Counted from the first letter of the stretch, positions 6,738 to 15,225 are shown. The stretch: DNA of 63,401 nt from a virus (IMGVR_UViG_3300025154_000092:1-63401); one strand, 5' to 3'. Translations and numbers: made by a program. The notes: generated from the letters alone by a model not told the origin.

Positions 6738-6877
6738 AGGAAGCGGCAAGGGCAGTGAACGGGATCCCGATGCTCGCGGCATACCGGGGCGGCAGCCATG
6801 TTGCGGTGCATCCGGCGAATGGCATGGGCGGATTTGAGAACGGTAGCCGTAGGTTGGCGATTGTGACGGAGGGATAA
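6638..6877 (+). CDS. Hypothetical protein (79 aa)
   Basis: Excellent Shine-Dalgarno (AAGGAGG) before ATG 6638. Alternating beta-like N-terminus (LQVEIEYRATG) then helices. No family recognised. Confidence 0.6.
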   Translation: MLQVEIEYRATGPLSRKRTLYALEEVVEKAVSLEEAARAVNGIPMLAAYRGGSHVAVHPANGMGGFENGSRRLAIVTEG

Positions 6878-6882
6878 CCCCC

Positions 6883-6993
6883 ATGATGAACAACGGAACG
6901 CGGGCTTTGGTTAGGGCGAGCATCGAGGGAGCGATCGAGCTGGCACTTAGGGTATTTCTTCTGATTGCGCTGCTGAAATACATTTTTTCGTGA
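6883..6993 (+). CDS. Single-pass membrane peptide (36 aa)
   Basis: ATG 6883 is preceded by GGAGGGAT. It has a basic N-terminus then the hydrophobic segment LALRVFLLIALLKYIFS, and ends TGA 9 nt before the methyltransferase gene. Role unknown. Confidence 0.5.
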   Translation: MMNNGTRALVRASIEGAIELALRVFLLIALLKYIFS

Positions 6994-7002
6994 GGGCAGG
7001 AC

Positions 7003-8463
7003 ATGGGCGAGGTGATCAGGGCGGCGGATTTATTTTGCGGGGCGGGCGGAACGTCGACCGGGTTGGTAGAGGCGTGCAAGGCGATGGGGAGGAAGCTGGA
7101 CCTGGTCGCAATCAATCATTGGGAAATTGCCCTCCTGAGCCATAAGCAGAATCATCCCGATGCGCGGCACATATGGGCGTACCTGGAAAGCCTGAACCCG
7201 CGCGAAGTTGTTCCCGGGCAGGCGCTGGATATCCTCGTGGCGTCGCCGGAGTGCATCTTTCACTCCAATGCCCGGGGTGGAAAACCGATTCAGGAGCAAT
7301 TGAGGGCCTCGGCCTGGTGCGTGCTGCGCTGGGCCGAGGCTTTGCAGCCTAAGAGCGTGCTGATCGAGAACGTGCCGGAGTTCCGGAAATGGGGTCCGCT
7401 TGGGACTGATGGGAAGCCGATCAAGGGCAGGGAGGGTGAAACGTATCAGGCGTACCTGAATGCCCTGCGGTCGCTTGGGTATGCGGTGGATGACAGCATC
7501 CTCAATGCTGCGAACTATGGGGATGCAACCAGCAGGCGCAGGCTCTTCATCATGGCCAGCAAAAGCGCGGAGCGGGTTGAATGGCCGAAGCATACGCACA
7601 GCGAACACGGTGAAAACGGTTTGCCGCGGTGGAAGTCGGCCCGGGAGATCATTGATTGGTGCGTGAAGGGGGAGAGCATATTCCATCGTGCCCGGCCGTT
7701 GGCGCCCAGGACAATCGACCGCATAGCGCATGGGCTGCGTAAGTTCGGCGGCGCCAACGCGGAACCCTTTCTTGTCATGCTTTACGGCAGCAATAACGTC
7801 CGGTCGGTTTATCGGCCCCTGCCCACTGTGACGGCCGGCGGGAATCACATCGGACTCTGCGAACCCTTTCTGTGTTCGGTGAATCATGGCGGAGGCGGGG
7901 ACCGGAGTTATGGCCTGGGGAAACCTCTGCCCACTGTGACCACCAAGAACGGCTATGCCCTTGTTGAGCCGTTCATCCTGCCCCATGCCCACGGCAAAGA
8001 CCTGGATGAGATCCTGCGCAATACGCCTGCCAGGAGCATCGATCGGCCGCTGCAGACAATTACCGCCAACAGCTCGAATCATATCGGCCTGGTGGAGCCC
8101 TTCATTACGATCATGAAGGGAAAAAGCACGGTCCGTGCGATCGATGACCCTTTGCCTACGGTTACGACTCAAGGGCACCTGTATCTGTGTGAGCCGTTTC
8201 TTGTCAAATACAACGGGACAGGGAAGGCGAATTCTGTTCATGAGCCGTTGGATACGATCACTACCAAACATCGCTTCGGCCTCGTGGAGCCTGTGCGGAT
8301 GGATATCCTTTTCCGGATGCTGCAGCCTCACGAGCTCGCGGCCGCGATGTCGCTGAAGGGGTACAAGTTTGCGGGAAGCAAGAGGGACGTAATCAAACAG
8401 ATTGGGAATGCGGTGCCTGCAGAGATGGCGCAGAAGCTGTGTGAAGCGCTGTTGGCGGCGTGA
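7003..8463 (+). CDS. DNA (cytosine-5) methyltransferase with a repeated C-terminal half
   Basis: A 486-residue enzyme transferring methyl from SAM to cytosine C5. Motif I is DLFCGAGGTSTGL (residues 9-21). The catalytic loop is ASPECIFHSNARGG, with the Cys in a P-E-C variant of the usual PCQ, a form seen in some phage enzymes. ENV (motif VI), GDATSRRRLF (motif VIII) and QIGNAVPAEMA (motif X) follow. Between VIII and X, five units of the form x-P-L-P-T-V-T-T...L-x-E-P-F lie at about residues 271, 307, 348, 383 and 414, where the target-recognition domain should be. A cognate restriction enzyme is absent, so it likely protects phage DNA or regulates. Confidence 0.93.
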   Translation: MGEVIRAADLFCGAGGTSTGLVEACKAMGRKLDLVAINHWEIALLSHKQNHPDARHIWAYLESLNPREVVPGQALDILVASPECIFHSNARGGKPIQEQLRASAWCVLRWAEALQPKSVLIENVPEFRKWGPLGTDGKPIKGREGETYQAYLNALRSLGYAVDDSILNAANYGDATSRRRLFIMASKSAERVEWPKHTHSEHGENGLPRWKSAREIIDWCVKGESIFHRARPLAPRTIDRIAHGLRKFGGANAEPFLVMLYGSNNVRSVYRPLPTVTAGGNHIGLCEPFLCSVNHGGGGDRSYGLGKPLPTVTTKNGYALVEPFILPHAHGKDLDEILRNTPARSIDRPLQTITANSSNHIGLVEPFITIMKGKSTVRAIDDPLPTVTTQGHLYLCEPFLVKYNGTGKANSVHEPLDTITTKHRFGLVEPVRMDILFRMLQPHELAAAMSLKGYKFAGSKRDVIKQIGNAVPAEMAQKLCEALLAA

Positions 8464-8474
8464 GGAGGGAGAGC

Positions 8475-8783
8475 ATGGGGCTACGAAACTTTGCAAGGAC
8501 CTTTCTTAGTGATGTTCGGTATTTGTTTCGGCAGCCGGATGAGCCCGGGCGGTCGCTGGCCGAGCATGTGCTTGCGCTGGCCGATGACGCCTATCTAGCC
8601 GGGCATCCGGAGTGGCGCGAGATTGTAAGGGAGGCTGTAGGCGTGCTGAACATCGACAGATCCTGGGATGAGTGCCAGATATGCGGTGAGCCGGTAAGAC
8701 ATGCACCCGGCCCGCGCAATCCTCAGCCATATTACTGCCTGAGACATCGGCATCTTATGCCCAGGAAGAGGGAGTTTGCTTAG
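8475..8783 (+). CDS. Hypothetical protein with C-terminal zinc-binding motif
   Basis: A 102-residue protein from ATG 8475 (GGAGGGAG upstream). The helical N-terminal part is followed by CQICGEPVRH...YYCLRHRHL, a likely Cys/His zinc site. It may bind nucleic acid. Family not recognised. Confidence 0.65.
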   Translation: MGLRNFARTFLSDVRYLFRQPDEPGRSLAEHVLALADDAYLAGHPEWREIVREAVGVLNIDRSWDECQICGEPVRHAPGPRNPQPYYCLRHRHLMPRKREFA

Positions 8784-8827
8784 CGAAGCGCCTATGAACC
8801 GTTCCGGTCCGGAGAAAGGAGAGCTAA

Positions 8828-9040
8828 TTGGGAACTCAGATAATCGGTGATCCGAAGTGCGATCATTGCCACAAGAAGAGCCCTGTGTTTACAGAGGTTA
8901 AGCTGTTTGGAAAGAAGTGGCTGCTATGCCCTGAGTGCGGAAGCGCGCTCGGGGTTTTGTTTTCTCGGCGGGTAGCGGAGATCGTTGGCGGGCGGGAATA
9001 TTTGCTTCAGGACCTCAAGGATATGGCGGAAGGCCACTGA
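8828..9040 (+). CDS. Small zinc-ribbon protein (70 aa)
   Basis: TTG start at 8828 with AAAGGAGAG upstream. Two CxxC knuckles (CDHC at residues 11-14 and CPEC at about 35-38) form a complete zinc ribbon, followed by a C-terminal helix. Role unknown; zinc ribbons of this size are common in phage early regions. Confidence 0.65.
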   Translation: MGTQIIGDPKCDHCHKKSPVFTEVKLFGKKWLLCPECGSALGVLFSRRVAEIVGGREYLLQDLKDMAEGH

Positions 9041-9068
9041 CTGAGGCTTTTGAAGCTACGGGGGGAAC

Positions 9069-9902
9069 ATGGAAAATACAAATGCGTATTGGGACAAAGA
9101 AGATTTCGAGGATTCGATTGTGAAGGCTTTCATTGGCCTTTACGAAGATCGCAATATTATCAAGGGCAGGTTTCCGGAAATGATGCCGACGCGTCGAGAT
9201 ATAGATGAAGTGCGGCGGTTTGGTTGCTATTTCCCTCCATCGGACCGCTTGGTTACTACCGGTGGTCTTGATCCTGAGAATGACGGATTTCCGGCATTTG
9301 CGGCATTCGCATATATAAATAATCGAACAAAGCCGGTAGAGGAAGACATTAGAGACTATATCGACCTCATGTGGGTGAAGCGGTTAAAACGCTTACCGGG
9401 TGGGTTCAAGACCGTTGGACATAAAGCCTATTATCAGTTGCTGATTTGGTGCCCGCAAATAGAAGGCGGTTCGTTTATTTCAAAGGAGTTCCTTGGTTTC
9501 GACAACAAAGGAAACCCTCATCTTGCAACCCATGGAAATGTGCTTGCCTACGAAAGAGCAGCGATTGAATGCTTTCAATTGAGGGCGTCTACCACGATAC
9601 AGTTCTACCAGGATCGCCGGTATCTTTGGAACGTGGCCGCGCAAGAGGGAGCTGCCAAGGCGCAGTTTGGGGTGTACGAGGAGCAGGTGAAAAGCCTCTT
9701 TTATGCTCGACAACTCCCGATGACCGACACTGGAAGAAAGAGACCAATTCTTCATTGGGTTCGGGCACATCGTCGGCGGTTGAAGGCGGGAACCGATATA
9801 TCTATCGAGAAGTTCCTGCGCGGAGTGACAAAGTTCGAGATGAATGGCACGGTCTTCGAGATCACCAGACCAACGAAGCAGCTACCTGGAGAGAGCGCGT
9901 AA
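9069..9902 (+). CDS. Hypothetical early protein with a DNA-binding-like C-terminal segment (277 aa)
   Basis: The body is rich in aromatic residues (FPAFAAFAYINN, YYQLLIWCP). The C-terminal stretch 'RPILHWVRAHRRRLKAGTD' followed by 'IEKFLRGVTKFEMNG' resembles a tail found on various phage replication- or regulation-associated proteins. No catalytic motif is visible. Lower-GC, AT-richer codons at 9300-9560 than in neighbours hint at separate acquisition. Function unknown. Confidence 0.6.
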   Translation: MENTNAYWDKEDFEDSIVKAFIGLYEDRNIIKGRFPEMMPTRRDIDEVRRFGCYFPPSDRLVTTGGLDPENDGFPAFAAFAYINNRTKPVEEDIRDYIDLMWVKRLKRLPGGFKTVGHKAYYQLLIWCPQIEGGSFISKEFLGFDNKGNPHLATHGNVLAYERAAIECFQLRASTTIQFYQDRRYLWNVAAQEGAAKAQFGVYEEQVKSLFYARQLPMTDTGRKRPILHWVRAHRRRLKAGTDISIEKFLRGVTKFEMNGTVFEITRPTKQLPGESA

Positions 9903-9929
9903 GTTATCAGACTTACGAGATGGGGAGTG

Positions 9930-10142
9930 ATGGAAGAGAACCGCATAGTGAAACTGATCCTGGACCTGCGGATTGATTTCGAGCTGACACAGGAGGGCCT
10001 GGCCGCACGGTTGGGAGTGAGCGGTTCGATGGTGTCGCGGTGGGAGTCGGGCGAGTGTGTGCCAAGCCGTGTGCATTGGCGGGCGCTGCAGAAGTGTTTC
10101 GAGGGGATTGTGTCGTTGCCGGATCTGGAGAGTCTGAGATGA
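9930..10142 (+). CDS. XRE-family HTH regulator (70 aa)
   Basis: Residues 18-45 contain the classic XRE motif LTQEGLAARLGVSGSMVSRWESG. Too short for an effector domain, so a Cro-like role is likely. Its stop overlaps the next start (ATGA, 10139-10142). Confidence 0.8.
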   Translation: MEENRIVKLILDLRIDFELTQEGLAARLGVSGSMVSRWESGECVPSRVHWRALQKCFEGIVSLPDLESLR

Positions 10143-10462
10143 AAGAACTTATCCTGGATAAAAACCGCAAGATCATTACGCCATGGCTGACGAGCGACGA
10201 GGCGGCGCTCTACTGCGGGATCCACCGCAACACATTCGACCTGCATTCGGTTGGAGTGCCCTTCGGCGGCAGCAGGAGCCACAGGCGATGGCATGCCCGA
10301 ACGCTCGACAAGTGGGTGAACAACGAACTCGACACCCCCTTCTCCCCGCATCCCCGGGAAGGCCGTTCACGAATTAGTGAAAGCCGGAGGAAAAAAGCGA
10401 TCGGGAAACGGAGTGAGGAAGTCGGGTTGGTGGATCCCGGGACAGGAAAGGTGTTCGCATGA
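10139..10462 (+). CDS. HTH_17/MerR-like DNA-binding protein
   Basis: A 107-residue protein with LTSDEAALYCGIHRNTF... near residues 17-33 and a 'RSHRRWHARTLDKWV' wing, the excisionase/MerR-type winged helix pattern. A directionality factor or regulator is possible. Basic C-terminal tail. Confidence 0.7.
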   Translation: MKELILDKNRKIITPWLTSDEAALYCGIHRNTFDLHSVGVPFGGSRSHRRWHARTLDKWVNNELDTPFSPHPREGRSRISESRRKKAIGKRSEEVGLVDPGTGKVFA

Positions 10463-10644
10463 ATGTTCAATCGTATATGTGCCCGTACAAAGGGAAACCG
10501 CGGCCGGTGCATCCGGCAGTGTGCGAGTGGCACATCCGGGAGCGGGATCCGGAGTGTTTGAAACAAGACTGCGCAGTCTACAAGGAGGGAGTGGCCAAGG
10601 ATGGAGGAAACAAAACAACCGGTTCTGACGCCGGTAATCGATAA
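10459..10644 (+). CDS. Small Cys-rich protein (61 aa)
   Basis: ATGA overlap with the previous gene. Cys at CPYKG, VCEWH, ECLKQDC suggest a metal site (C...C...H...C...C). The next gene overlaps its end by 44 nt. Confidence 0.55.
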   Translation: MNVQSYMCPYKGKPRPVHPAVCEWHIRERDPECLKQDCAVYKEGVAKDGGNKTTGSDAGNR

Positions 10645-10822
10645 GAAGATGCAAGCGCCGGAAGTGCCCCTGGATCCAAATGGCTTTGAGAGCACTCTCG
10701 CGTTTCTGGACAAGGTGATGGAGCGAAACGAGCGGATCAAGATCTGGGGGGCTGTTTTCAAGGTAATGAAGGTGCGGGCCGGCAAGGTCGTGCTGAAGTG
10801 CGTGAGGGACAAGAGCCCGTGA
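10601..10822 (+). CDS. Hypothetical protein (73 aa)
   Basis: AAGGAGGGAG upstream of ATG 10601. Proline-rich N-terminus then a helix (FESTLAFLDKVMERNERI) and a short beta-like end. No family recognised. Confidence 0.55.
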   Translation: MEETKQPVLTPVIDKKMQAPEVPLDPNGFESTLAFLDKVMERNERIKIWGAVFKVMKVRAGKVVLKCVRDKSP

Positions 10823-10868
10823 GTCGGGTGAGAGCGGCCCGCTGAAACCTCAATGGGGAGGTTGAGCG

Positions 10869-11072
10869 ATGGGAAACAGGATCCTGGACATTGATTTTTA
10901 TGAAAACCCCAGAGGCAAAGTGTATCCGGTGACCCTGAAGGATGGCCAGAGAGTTTTTGTGCCGGTGCGCGGGGTGGTCGACGCGGTGCCCGGCGGCCTG
11001 GTTTTGCAGGAATGGTGTTACCGGTTCGTCATGAAGCAGAAACAGAAACAAAAGCAGGAGGCGACGGCGTGA
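10869..11072 (+). CDS. Hypothetical protein (67 aa)
   Basis: GGGGAGG precedes ATG 10869. Beta-rich body, with a C-terminal 'MKQKQKQKQEATA' low-complexity tail. GTGA overlap with the next gene. Confidence 0.55.
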   Translation: MGNRILDIDFYENPRGKVYPVTLKDGQRVFVPVRGVVDAVPGGLVLQEWCYRFVMKQKQKQKQEATA

Positions 11073-11278
11073 AGAAAGAAAAACCTCCGTTGGGCATTAT
11101 GCCGGCACGGCTTTGGAGAGAGACAAGGATGCAGGGGTTGGCCGCGGCCATAGAACGGCGGACACGTGCGGGGTTGTTTGATGAAACGGTTGTGAGATGG
11201 TGTGATGAATTGACGGGGATGATCAGGGAACGGAATGGAATAGTGGAACTCGATCTGGGCACGGGATTTGTTCGTTAA
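11069..11278 (+). CDS. Hypothetical protein (69 aa)
   Basis: GTG start at 11069 overlapping the previous TGA. Helical, with MPARLWRETRMQGLAAAI and a conserved-looking 'WCDELTGMIRER' helix. Function unknown. Confidence 0.5.
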   Translation: MKKEKPPLGIMPARLWRETRMQGLAAAIERRTRAGLFDETVVRWCDELTGMIRERNGIVELDLGTGFVR

Positions 11279-11333
11279 GTCCCATGCAGAAGCGGTGATG
11301 ACGAATTCGACCGAATGAGGAGGAAAAAAACAG

Positions 11334-12254
11334 ATGAGAAGACTGATTTTGCACCACAACGACGCGGACGGAAAATGCGCGGCAGCGATCGCGGCCAGGT
11401 GGATGAACGAGCTAAAGGAGATTGATGTGCACTGCGAACGGGTGAACTACGGTGAGGAACCGCCGTGGGGCCTGCTCGAAAAGCTTGGGCCTGACGATCC
11501 GGTGTGGATTGTGGATTTTTCGTATGAGCCGGAGCAAATGCTTGAGATAGCCAGGAAGTATGGGCACAGGCTGTATTGGTTCGACCACCATGGGACATCG
11601 ATCGACAAGCTGCAGGCGATCATGGACCCATTTGGCATTGAGGGCCGGCGGCAAGTGGGCATTGCCGGGTGCATGCTTGTTTGGCAATTCTGCCACAGGA
11701 GCAGGCGCCCGCCGCTGGCCGTGGAGTACATTGCGGACCGGGATTTGTGGAAGTTCGCGCATGGGGACAGGACCCGGTGGTTCTATGAAAAGTATCTCCT
11801 GGAGCAGGCGACTCATCCGCTTGCAAAAGTATGGGACACCTGGTTCGAGATGACGGAGTGGCAGTACGAGAACTACCTGCGAAGCGGCGAAGAGCTCCAC
11901 CGGGCCCGAAGAGGCATGCTGCAGGGGATTGCCCGGCGGATAGGGTATGAGTGCAACCTTCTTTATCTTCCGGGTGATTTTTCGCCGCTTCAGCCACCCG
12001 GCAAGCCGGATGAAAAAGTACCGGCAAAACAACTGAAGGTGCTGAAAGTCAATTTCCCGGGATCCGGCGACATGGGCGAGGTGATTCGGGAGATGGGCTA
12101 TGACCTTGCCTGGGTGTACTGCGAGGAGTACCGCAACGGCAAGATGGGAAGGGTGAACAGCCTCTACAGTGAGAAGGTGGACGTGGGCGAGATCGCCAAG
12201 GGGCATGGCGGCGGCGGGCACAAGGGCGCGGCCGGGTTTGTGGAGGTGATATGA
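11334..12254 (+). CDS. DHH-family phosphoesterase
   Basis: A 306-residue phosphoesterase of the RecJ/NrnA superfamily. Motifs: HHNDADGKCAA (motif I, residues 7-17), WIVDFSYEP (motif II region), FDHHGTS (the DHH motif, about 84-90), YIADRDLW (motif IV), and a C-terminal DHHA1 signature GHGGGGHKGAAGF. These enzymes hydrolyse short RNA, nanoRNA or DNA ends with Mn. In a phage early operon it could recycle oligonucleotides or degrade cyclic-dinucleotide products; the latter is speculative. AGGAGG precedes the ATG. Stop overlaps the following gene (ATGA). Confidence 0.9.
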   Translation: MRRLILHHNDADGKCAAAIAARWMNELKEIDVHCERVNYGEEPPWGLLEKLGPDDPVWIVDFSYEPEQMLEIARKYGHRLYWFDHHGTSIDKLQAIMDPFGIEGRRQVGIAGCMLVWQFCHRSRRPPLAVEYIADRDLWKFAHGDRTRWFYEKYLLEQATHPLAKVWDTWFEMTEWQYENYLRSGEELHRARRGMLQGIARRIGYECNLLYLPGDFSPLQPPGKPDEKVPAKQLKVLKVNFPGSGDMGEVIREMGYDLAWVYCEEYRNGKMGRVNSLYSEKVDVGEIAKGHGGGGHKGAAGFVEVI

Positions 12255-12625
12255 AAGCGATGATCATCATGGGACCTGCCGGATCGGGCAAAACCAAGAG
12301 AGCCGAGGAAGAGGCGCGGAAGAGAGGCGGCAAGTTCGTGGTTGTCTTCTGGGAAGACCTGAGACGTAATCGTTTCACCCTTGGCGCAGCTATGGCTTCG
12401 GAACCGGAGACCATAATAGTTGAAGGGCTCTCAGTCACGAAGGCAGCCGAGAGAGCGTACCTGAAACAGCTCGTGGCAGAAGATGAGCTCCTGGTCGAAG
12501 AGAGCTATACCCCGCGGCGCGCTGTTCGGGCACCATGGTTTATTTTCACTATGCAAAGCCCGCTGAAAATGGATTTAACGACATTGTTTGACGAACGGCG
12601 GTTTGAAGTCGTGGAGGTGCTGTGA
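12251..12625 (+). CDS. Small P-loop NTPase
   Basis: A 124-residue protein with Walker A GPAGSGKT at residues 8-15, a strand ETIIVEG as candidate Walker B region, and a short C-terminal ending. It looks like a minimal kinase-type P-loop fold with no lid domain recognised. Translationally coupled to the DHH gene (ATGA) and to the next gene (TGATG). Confidence 0.75.
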   Translation: MKAMIIMGPAGSGKTKRAEEEARKRGGKFVVVFWEDLRRNRFTLGAAMASEPETIIVEGLSVTKAAERAYLKQLVAEDELLVEESYTPRRAVRAPWFIFTMQSPLKMDLTTLFDERRFEVVEVL

Positions 12626-12951
12626 TGGGAAAGGCGGTGTTCAGCGGGTTGGGGAATACGGATCTGGTGGTGGCTAAGCTCGTGAGCGTGACAGCTATAG
12701 CCACTGGAGACCTGCTAAAAATCATGAGCTTGGGGCTCGACTCGAACGAAGTAGATCATGTTTATGGCCTGAGGCTGGTCATTGAAGGTAGCGATAAGCC
12801 GATGGAGTTCTACGACAAGGATAGATCGGTGATCGAGGCGAAGCGACTGGATCTGCTGGCTGCGATCGAGGCGTACTATGCGGGATATGAGGAACAAGTC
12901 GAAATCAAGATCCCGGTCGCGGATCTGGGGCAGGCAATAGGAGGTGAGTAA
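12625..12951 (+). CDS. Hypothetical protein (108 aa)
   Basis: Start at the TGATG overlap. Soluble alpha/beta-type composition (LVVAKLVSVTAIATGDLL, VYGLRLVIEG). No family recognised. Coupled to the P-loop gene and the ASCH-like gene, so the three are probably one unit. Confidence 0.6.
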   Translation: MGKAVFSGLGNTDLVVAKLVSVTAIATGDLLKIMSLGLDSNEVDHVYGLRLVIEGSDKPMEFYDKDRSVIEAKRLDLLAAIEAYYAGYEEQVEIKIPVADLGQAIGGE

Positions 12952-13526
12952 TGGCTGAATTCTGGATGATGTCGAACCGGCAACCGTGGGTGGAGGCGTT
13001 GCTGCGCGGGCTGATCACGACGAAGACAAGGGATCACGGTGTGGCGCTGCCACCTGTGGGCGCCACGGTGTTCCTGCATGCGGGAAAGAAGCTGTGGGAC
13101 GGCTGGCAGTTTTTGAAATGGATCCGGGGCGAGGTCTTGGAAATGAGCAGCCTGCCTGTGGGCGGAGTATGCGGAGTGGCCAGGGTCCGGGCTCGTGGCC
13201 CCACAAACGCATGTATGCCGGCAGAGGACAGGCCGTTCTTCGAATACACGATCGGTGGTGGAAGCTGCGCAGGGGTGATGTGTGTGGTGTTCGAGGACGT
13301 GAGGAGGATGCAGTTTATCCCATGCAGAGGCACGCAGCAGGCCACCAGGCGAGTCCCCGAGGCGGTGATGAAGGCCTACGAGGAGGGGCGCGTTAGCTCT
13401 CTCGCGGCCGATCAGGAGATTGTCTCCGGGAGCATCAAGCTGCCAATGACGCGGGATCATGAAAGGGAGATGCGGGCGTACTATGATTTTTCGAAGGGCG
13501 TAAGGGGGAAGCATCATCGTGGTTAG
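12951..13526 (+). CDS. ASCH-domain-like protein
   Basis: A 191-residue protein starting with a helix NRQPWVEALLRGLITTKTRD and a strand TVFLHAGKKLWDGW, the order and wording of ASCH domains (N-terminal 'QPWA..I..G.K..E.R' and 'G..v.iHas'). ASCH proteins are RNA-binding or act on modified nucleosides. Arg at the conserved end of the first helix is kept. GGAGG precedes ATG 12951. Confidence 0.65.
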   Translation: MAEFWMMSNRQPWVEALLRGLITTKTRDHGVALPPVGATVFLHAGKKLWDGWQFLKWIRGEVLEMSSLPVGGVCGVARVRARGPTNACMPAEDRPFFEYTIGGGSCAGVMCVVFEDVRRMQFIPCRGTQQATRRVPEAVMKAYEEGRVSSLAADQEIVSGSIKLPMTRDHEREMRAYYDFSKGVRGKHHRG

Positions 13527-13554
13527 TTTACGGACACTACGGAAGGAGAAAAGA

Positions 13555-13746
13555 ATGGCTCTGAAGCAGATAGTGTATGAGATGTGTCAGAGATGCGGCG
13601 AGAAGCAGGTTACAGAAGATGGTGAGTATTTGCACTATGGGCATAATTGCAAAAAAGCTCCCCCTGGCCCGCCGAACCCACCAAGAAGAGTCAAGAAAAG
13701 CGCTGTAATGTTTGTGAGGCAGGGCGATGAACCATCCAGGTATTAA
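13555..13746 (+). CDS. Small zinc-ribbon protein (63 aa)
   Basis: GGAAGGAGAA precedes ATG 13555. CQRCGEKQ and HYGHNCKK give a probable Cys/His metal site, then PPGPPNPPRR. A longer GTG start at 13519 would cross the TACGGACACTAC repeat, so 13555 is preferred. Overlaps the next gene by 20 nt. Confidence 0.6.
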   Translation: MALKQIVYEMCQRCGEKQVTEDGEYLHYGHNCKKAPPGPPNPPRRVKKSAVMFVRQGDEPSRY

Positions 13747-13975
13747 CATAAAACTACTTAGGAAATCACGAGGTATCAGTCAATCTGACCTAGCGTTACT
13801 GACTGGCATGAGTAAGAGTTTCCTTTCGGAAGTGGAAAACTGCAAAACCGAAATCAGCGCTAGGAGATTGTGGCAGATAGCGCACTACCTGGAGACCACG
13901 ATGGATGCACTTATGGAGATGAATATCCCCCCACCGCACCCACGCAAGGCGGACGGGCACAGGAGAAAAGCATGA
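13727..13975 (+). CDS. XRE-family HTH regulator (82 aa)
   Basis: NIKLLRKSRGISQSDLALLTGMSKSFLSEVENCKTEIS is split here as IKLLRKSRGISQSDLALLTG and SKSFLSEVEN, the full XRE helix-turn-helix, followed by LWQIAHYLETTMDAL. Third small HTH protein in the early operon; target unknown. Confidence 0.85.
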   Translation: MNHPGINIKLLRKSRGISQSDLALLTGMSKSFLSEVENCKTEISARRLWQIAHYLETTMDALMEMNIPPPHPRKADGHRRKA

Positions 13976-14172
13976 TCTACATCGGTATCCTAATAGGCAT
14001 TACCGTTACCCTGATCGCAATACAAATTACTGCGGTAGTGGTCAACGTCAAGCGGGAATCAAGGACAATCGACTATAACGAGCGCACCCTTGCCGCCCTG
14101 GAGCGGAGGAACGAGATCGGGGTAACAATGAATGAATACCTTTACTTCATTAGTGAGGGGTTGAAAAAATGA
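13972..14172 (+). CDS. Single-pass membrane protein (66 aa)
   Basis: ATGA overlap with the HTH gene. N-terminal hydrophobic helix (IGILIGITVTLIAIQITAVVV) then a charged cytoplasmic-type helix. Possibly a superinfection or regulatory membrane peptide; no family recognised. Confidence 0.55.
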   Translation: MIYIGILIGITVTLIAIQITAVVVNVKRESRTIDYNERTLAALERRNEIGVTMNEYLYFISEGLKK

Positions 14173-14501
14173 CCGACGCTGAACGGATTCGCAAACTCAC
14201 GGAGTGGATGGAATGGGAATGGATTGACCCGTTGCACATCAAGGACAAAGGTGGGTATGTATTTGATGGTACGCACTGGAACCCCCTCACGCGCATACAG
14301 GACGTGGACATGCTTGAGGGTGAAGTATTCAAAAGAGGTCTTGAATGGAAGTATGTTCCGGCTCTCATTAAGGTCATCCACGGTCCCCATACGAAATACC
14401 ATGACCTCACTGTAAGGGGAGTCTGGTTTCTGATTCGCGCCACACCTGAACAACGCTGCGCAGCCATAGAAGCACTCATGGAGGACAAATGCAAACAGTA
14501 A
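14169..14501 (+). CDS. Phage ABA-sandwich-like protein
   Basis: A 110-residue protein. 'RKLTEWMEWEW' followed by 'GTHWNPLTRIQDVDML' and later ATPEQRCAAIEALM matches the wording of the phage ABA-sandwich family (W..pP..W.PsTd...A..v...). Function of that family unknown. ATGA-type overlaps on both sides. Confidence 0.6.
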   Translation: MTDAERIRKLTEWMEWEWIDPLHIKDKGGYVFDGTHWNPLTRIQDVDMLEGEVFKRGLEWKYVPALIKVIHGPHTKYHDLTVRGVWFLIRATPEQRCAAIEALMEDKCKQ

Positions 14502-14845
14502 GCCGTGAGATGGCAAAGAAGCTGAAGGATGCGGGGTGGGAGAAGACTACCGCTTTTATCTACAATAGCTTGGGTCATCTGATTTATTTTCCGCGGGGCC
14601 CAGAAGATCCACTATCGCCCTGGGACATCCTAGCCCCCACTCTTGACGAGGTGCTGGAGGAGGTAAGTTTGGAGACTCTTGTTGCTTTTTATACGCAAAA
14701 AAGACACATGGATTTGCCATTTGACCGCACTGCCCACGGCTTAGTGTGGACTTACTTCATTAAATGGCTCTACACCACCATGCGCTCTGCCGACGCAGCT
14801 TCCGAGGTGTGGCTGCGGATTAAGGAGCCCCCATGCCCTACCTAA
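14489..14845 (+). CDS. Hypothetical phage protein (118 aa)
   Basis: N-terminal 'AKKLKDAGWEKTTAFIY' and 'DILAPTLDEVLEEV' are typical of a small phage family that often follows the ABA-sandwich gene, as here. Function unknown. Overlaps the upstream gene by 13 nt. Confidence 0.6.
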   Translation: MQTVSREMAKKLKDAGWEKTTAFIYNSLGHLIYFPRGPEDPLSPWDILAPTLDEVLEEVSLETLVAFYTQKRHMDLPFDRTAHGLVWTYFIKWLYTTMRSADAASEVWLRIKEPPCPT

Positions 14846-14901
14846 TCCTATTGGCAGTAATCGTGCTGCTGGCGTGGTGTGCGAAGGAGGAGACCAAATG
14901 A
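14833..14901 (+). CDS. Tiny membrane peptide (22 aa), possible
   Basis: AAGGAG lies 5 nt before ATG 14833. The product is a hydrophobic segment (PYLILLAVIVLLAWC) plus a charged end AKEETK. Too short for strong support, but the start signal and composition are good. Confidence 0.35.
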   Translation: MPYLILLAVIVLLAWCAKEETK

Positions 14902-14994
14902 ACCAGATTCCGAGCGAAGGGTAGTTCTGTGGAACATGCCCGTGTTTAGGGGAGCAGTGTAAATTACGCCCATTACGGGCGTCGGAGAAATGAA

Positions 14995-15225
14995 ATGGCT
15001 TTTGCTCAAATCTATGTGTGTTCGGAACACGGTGAAACTTGGCATCCCGAGCAGGTGGAGGAGATCGACACACAAAACGATGAGGTCTACCACTGGATGC
15101 GCTGTCCAGTGATGGACTGCCACCGAGAGGTTACGCCACTCATGCAGGACGGGAAATTGGTGTTCCATGCGCTCACAGGTGAAGAATTGTTTTGGGAGTC
15201 ATGTGAGCATGATAGCGAGGAATGA
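14995..15225 (+). CDS. Small Cys/His protein (76 aa)
   Basis: CSEHGETWH and CPVMDCHRE suggest a zinc ribbon with a following beta-hairpin. CGGAGAAA precedes the start. The 14902-14994 gap contains a CGCCC/GGGCG hairpin. Confidence 0.55.
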   Translation: MAFAQIYVCSEHGETWHPEQVEEIDTQNDEVYHWMRCPVMDCHREVTPLMQDGKLVFHALTGEELFWESCEHDSEE

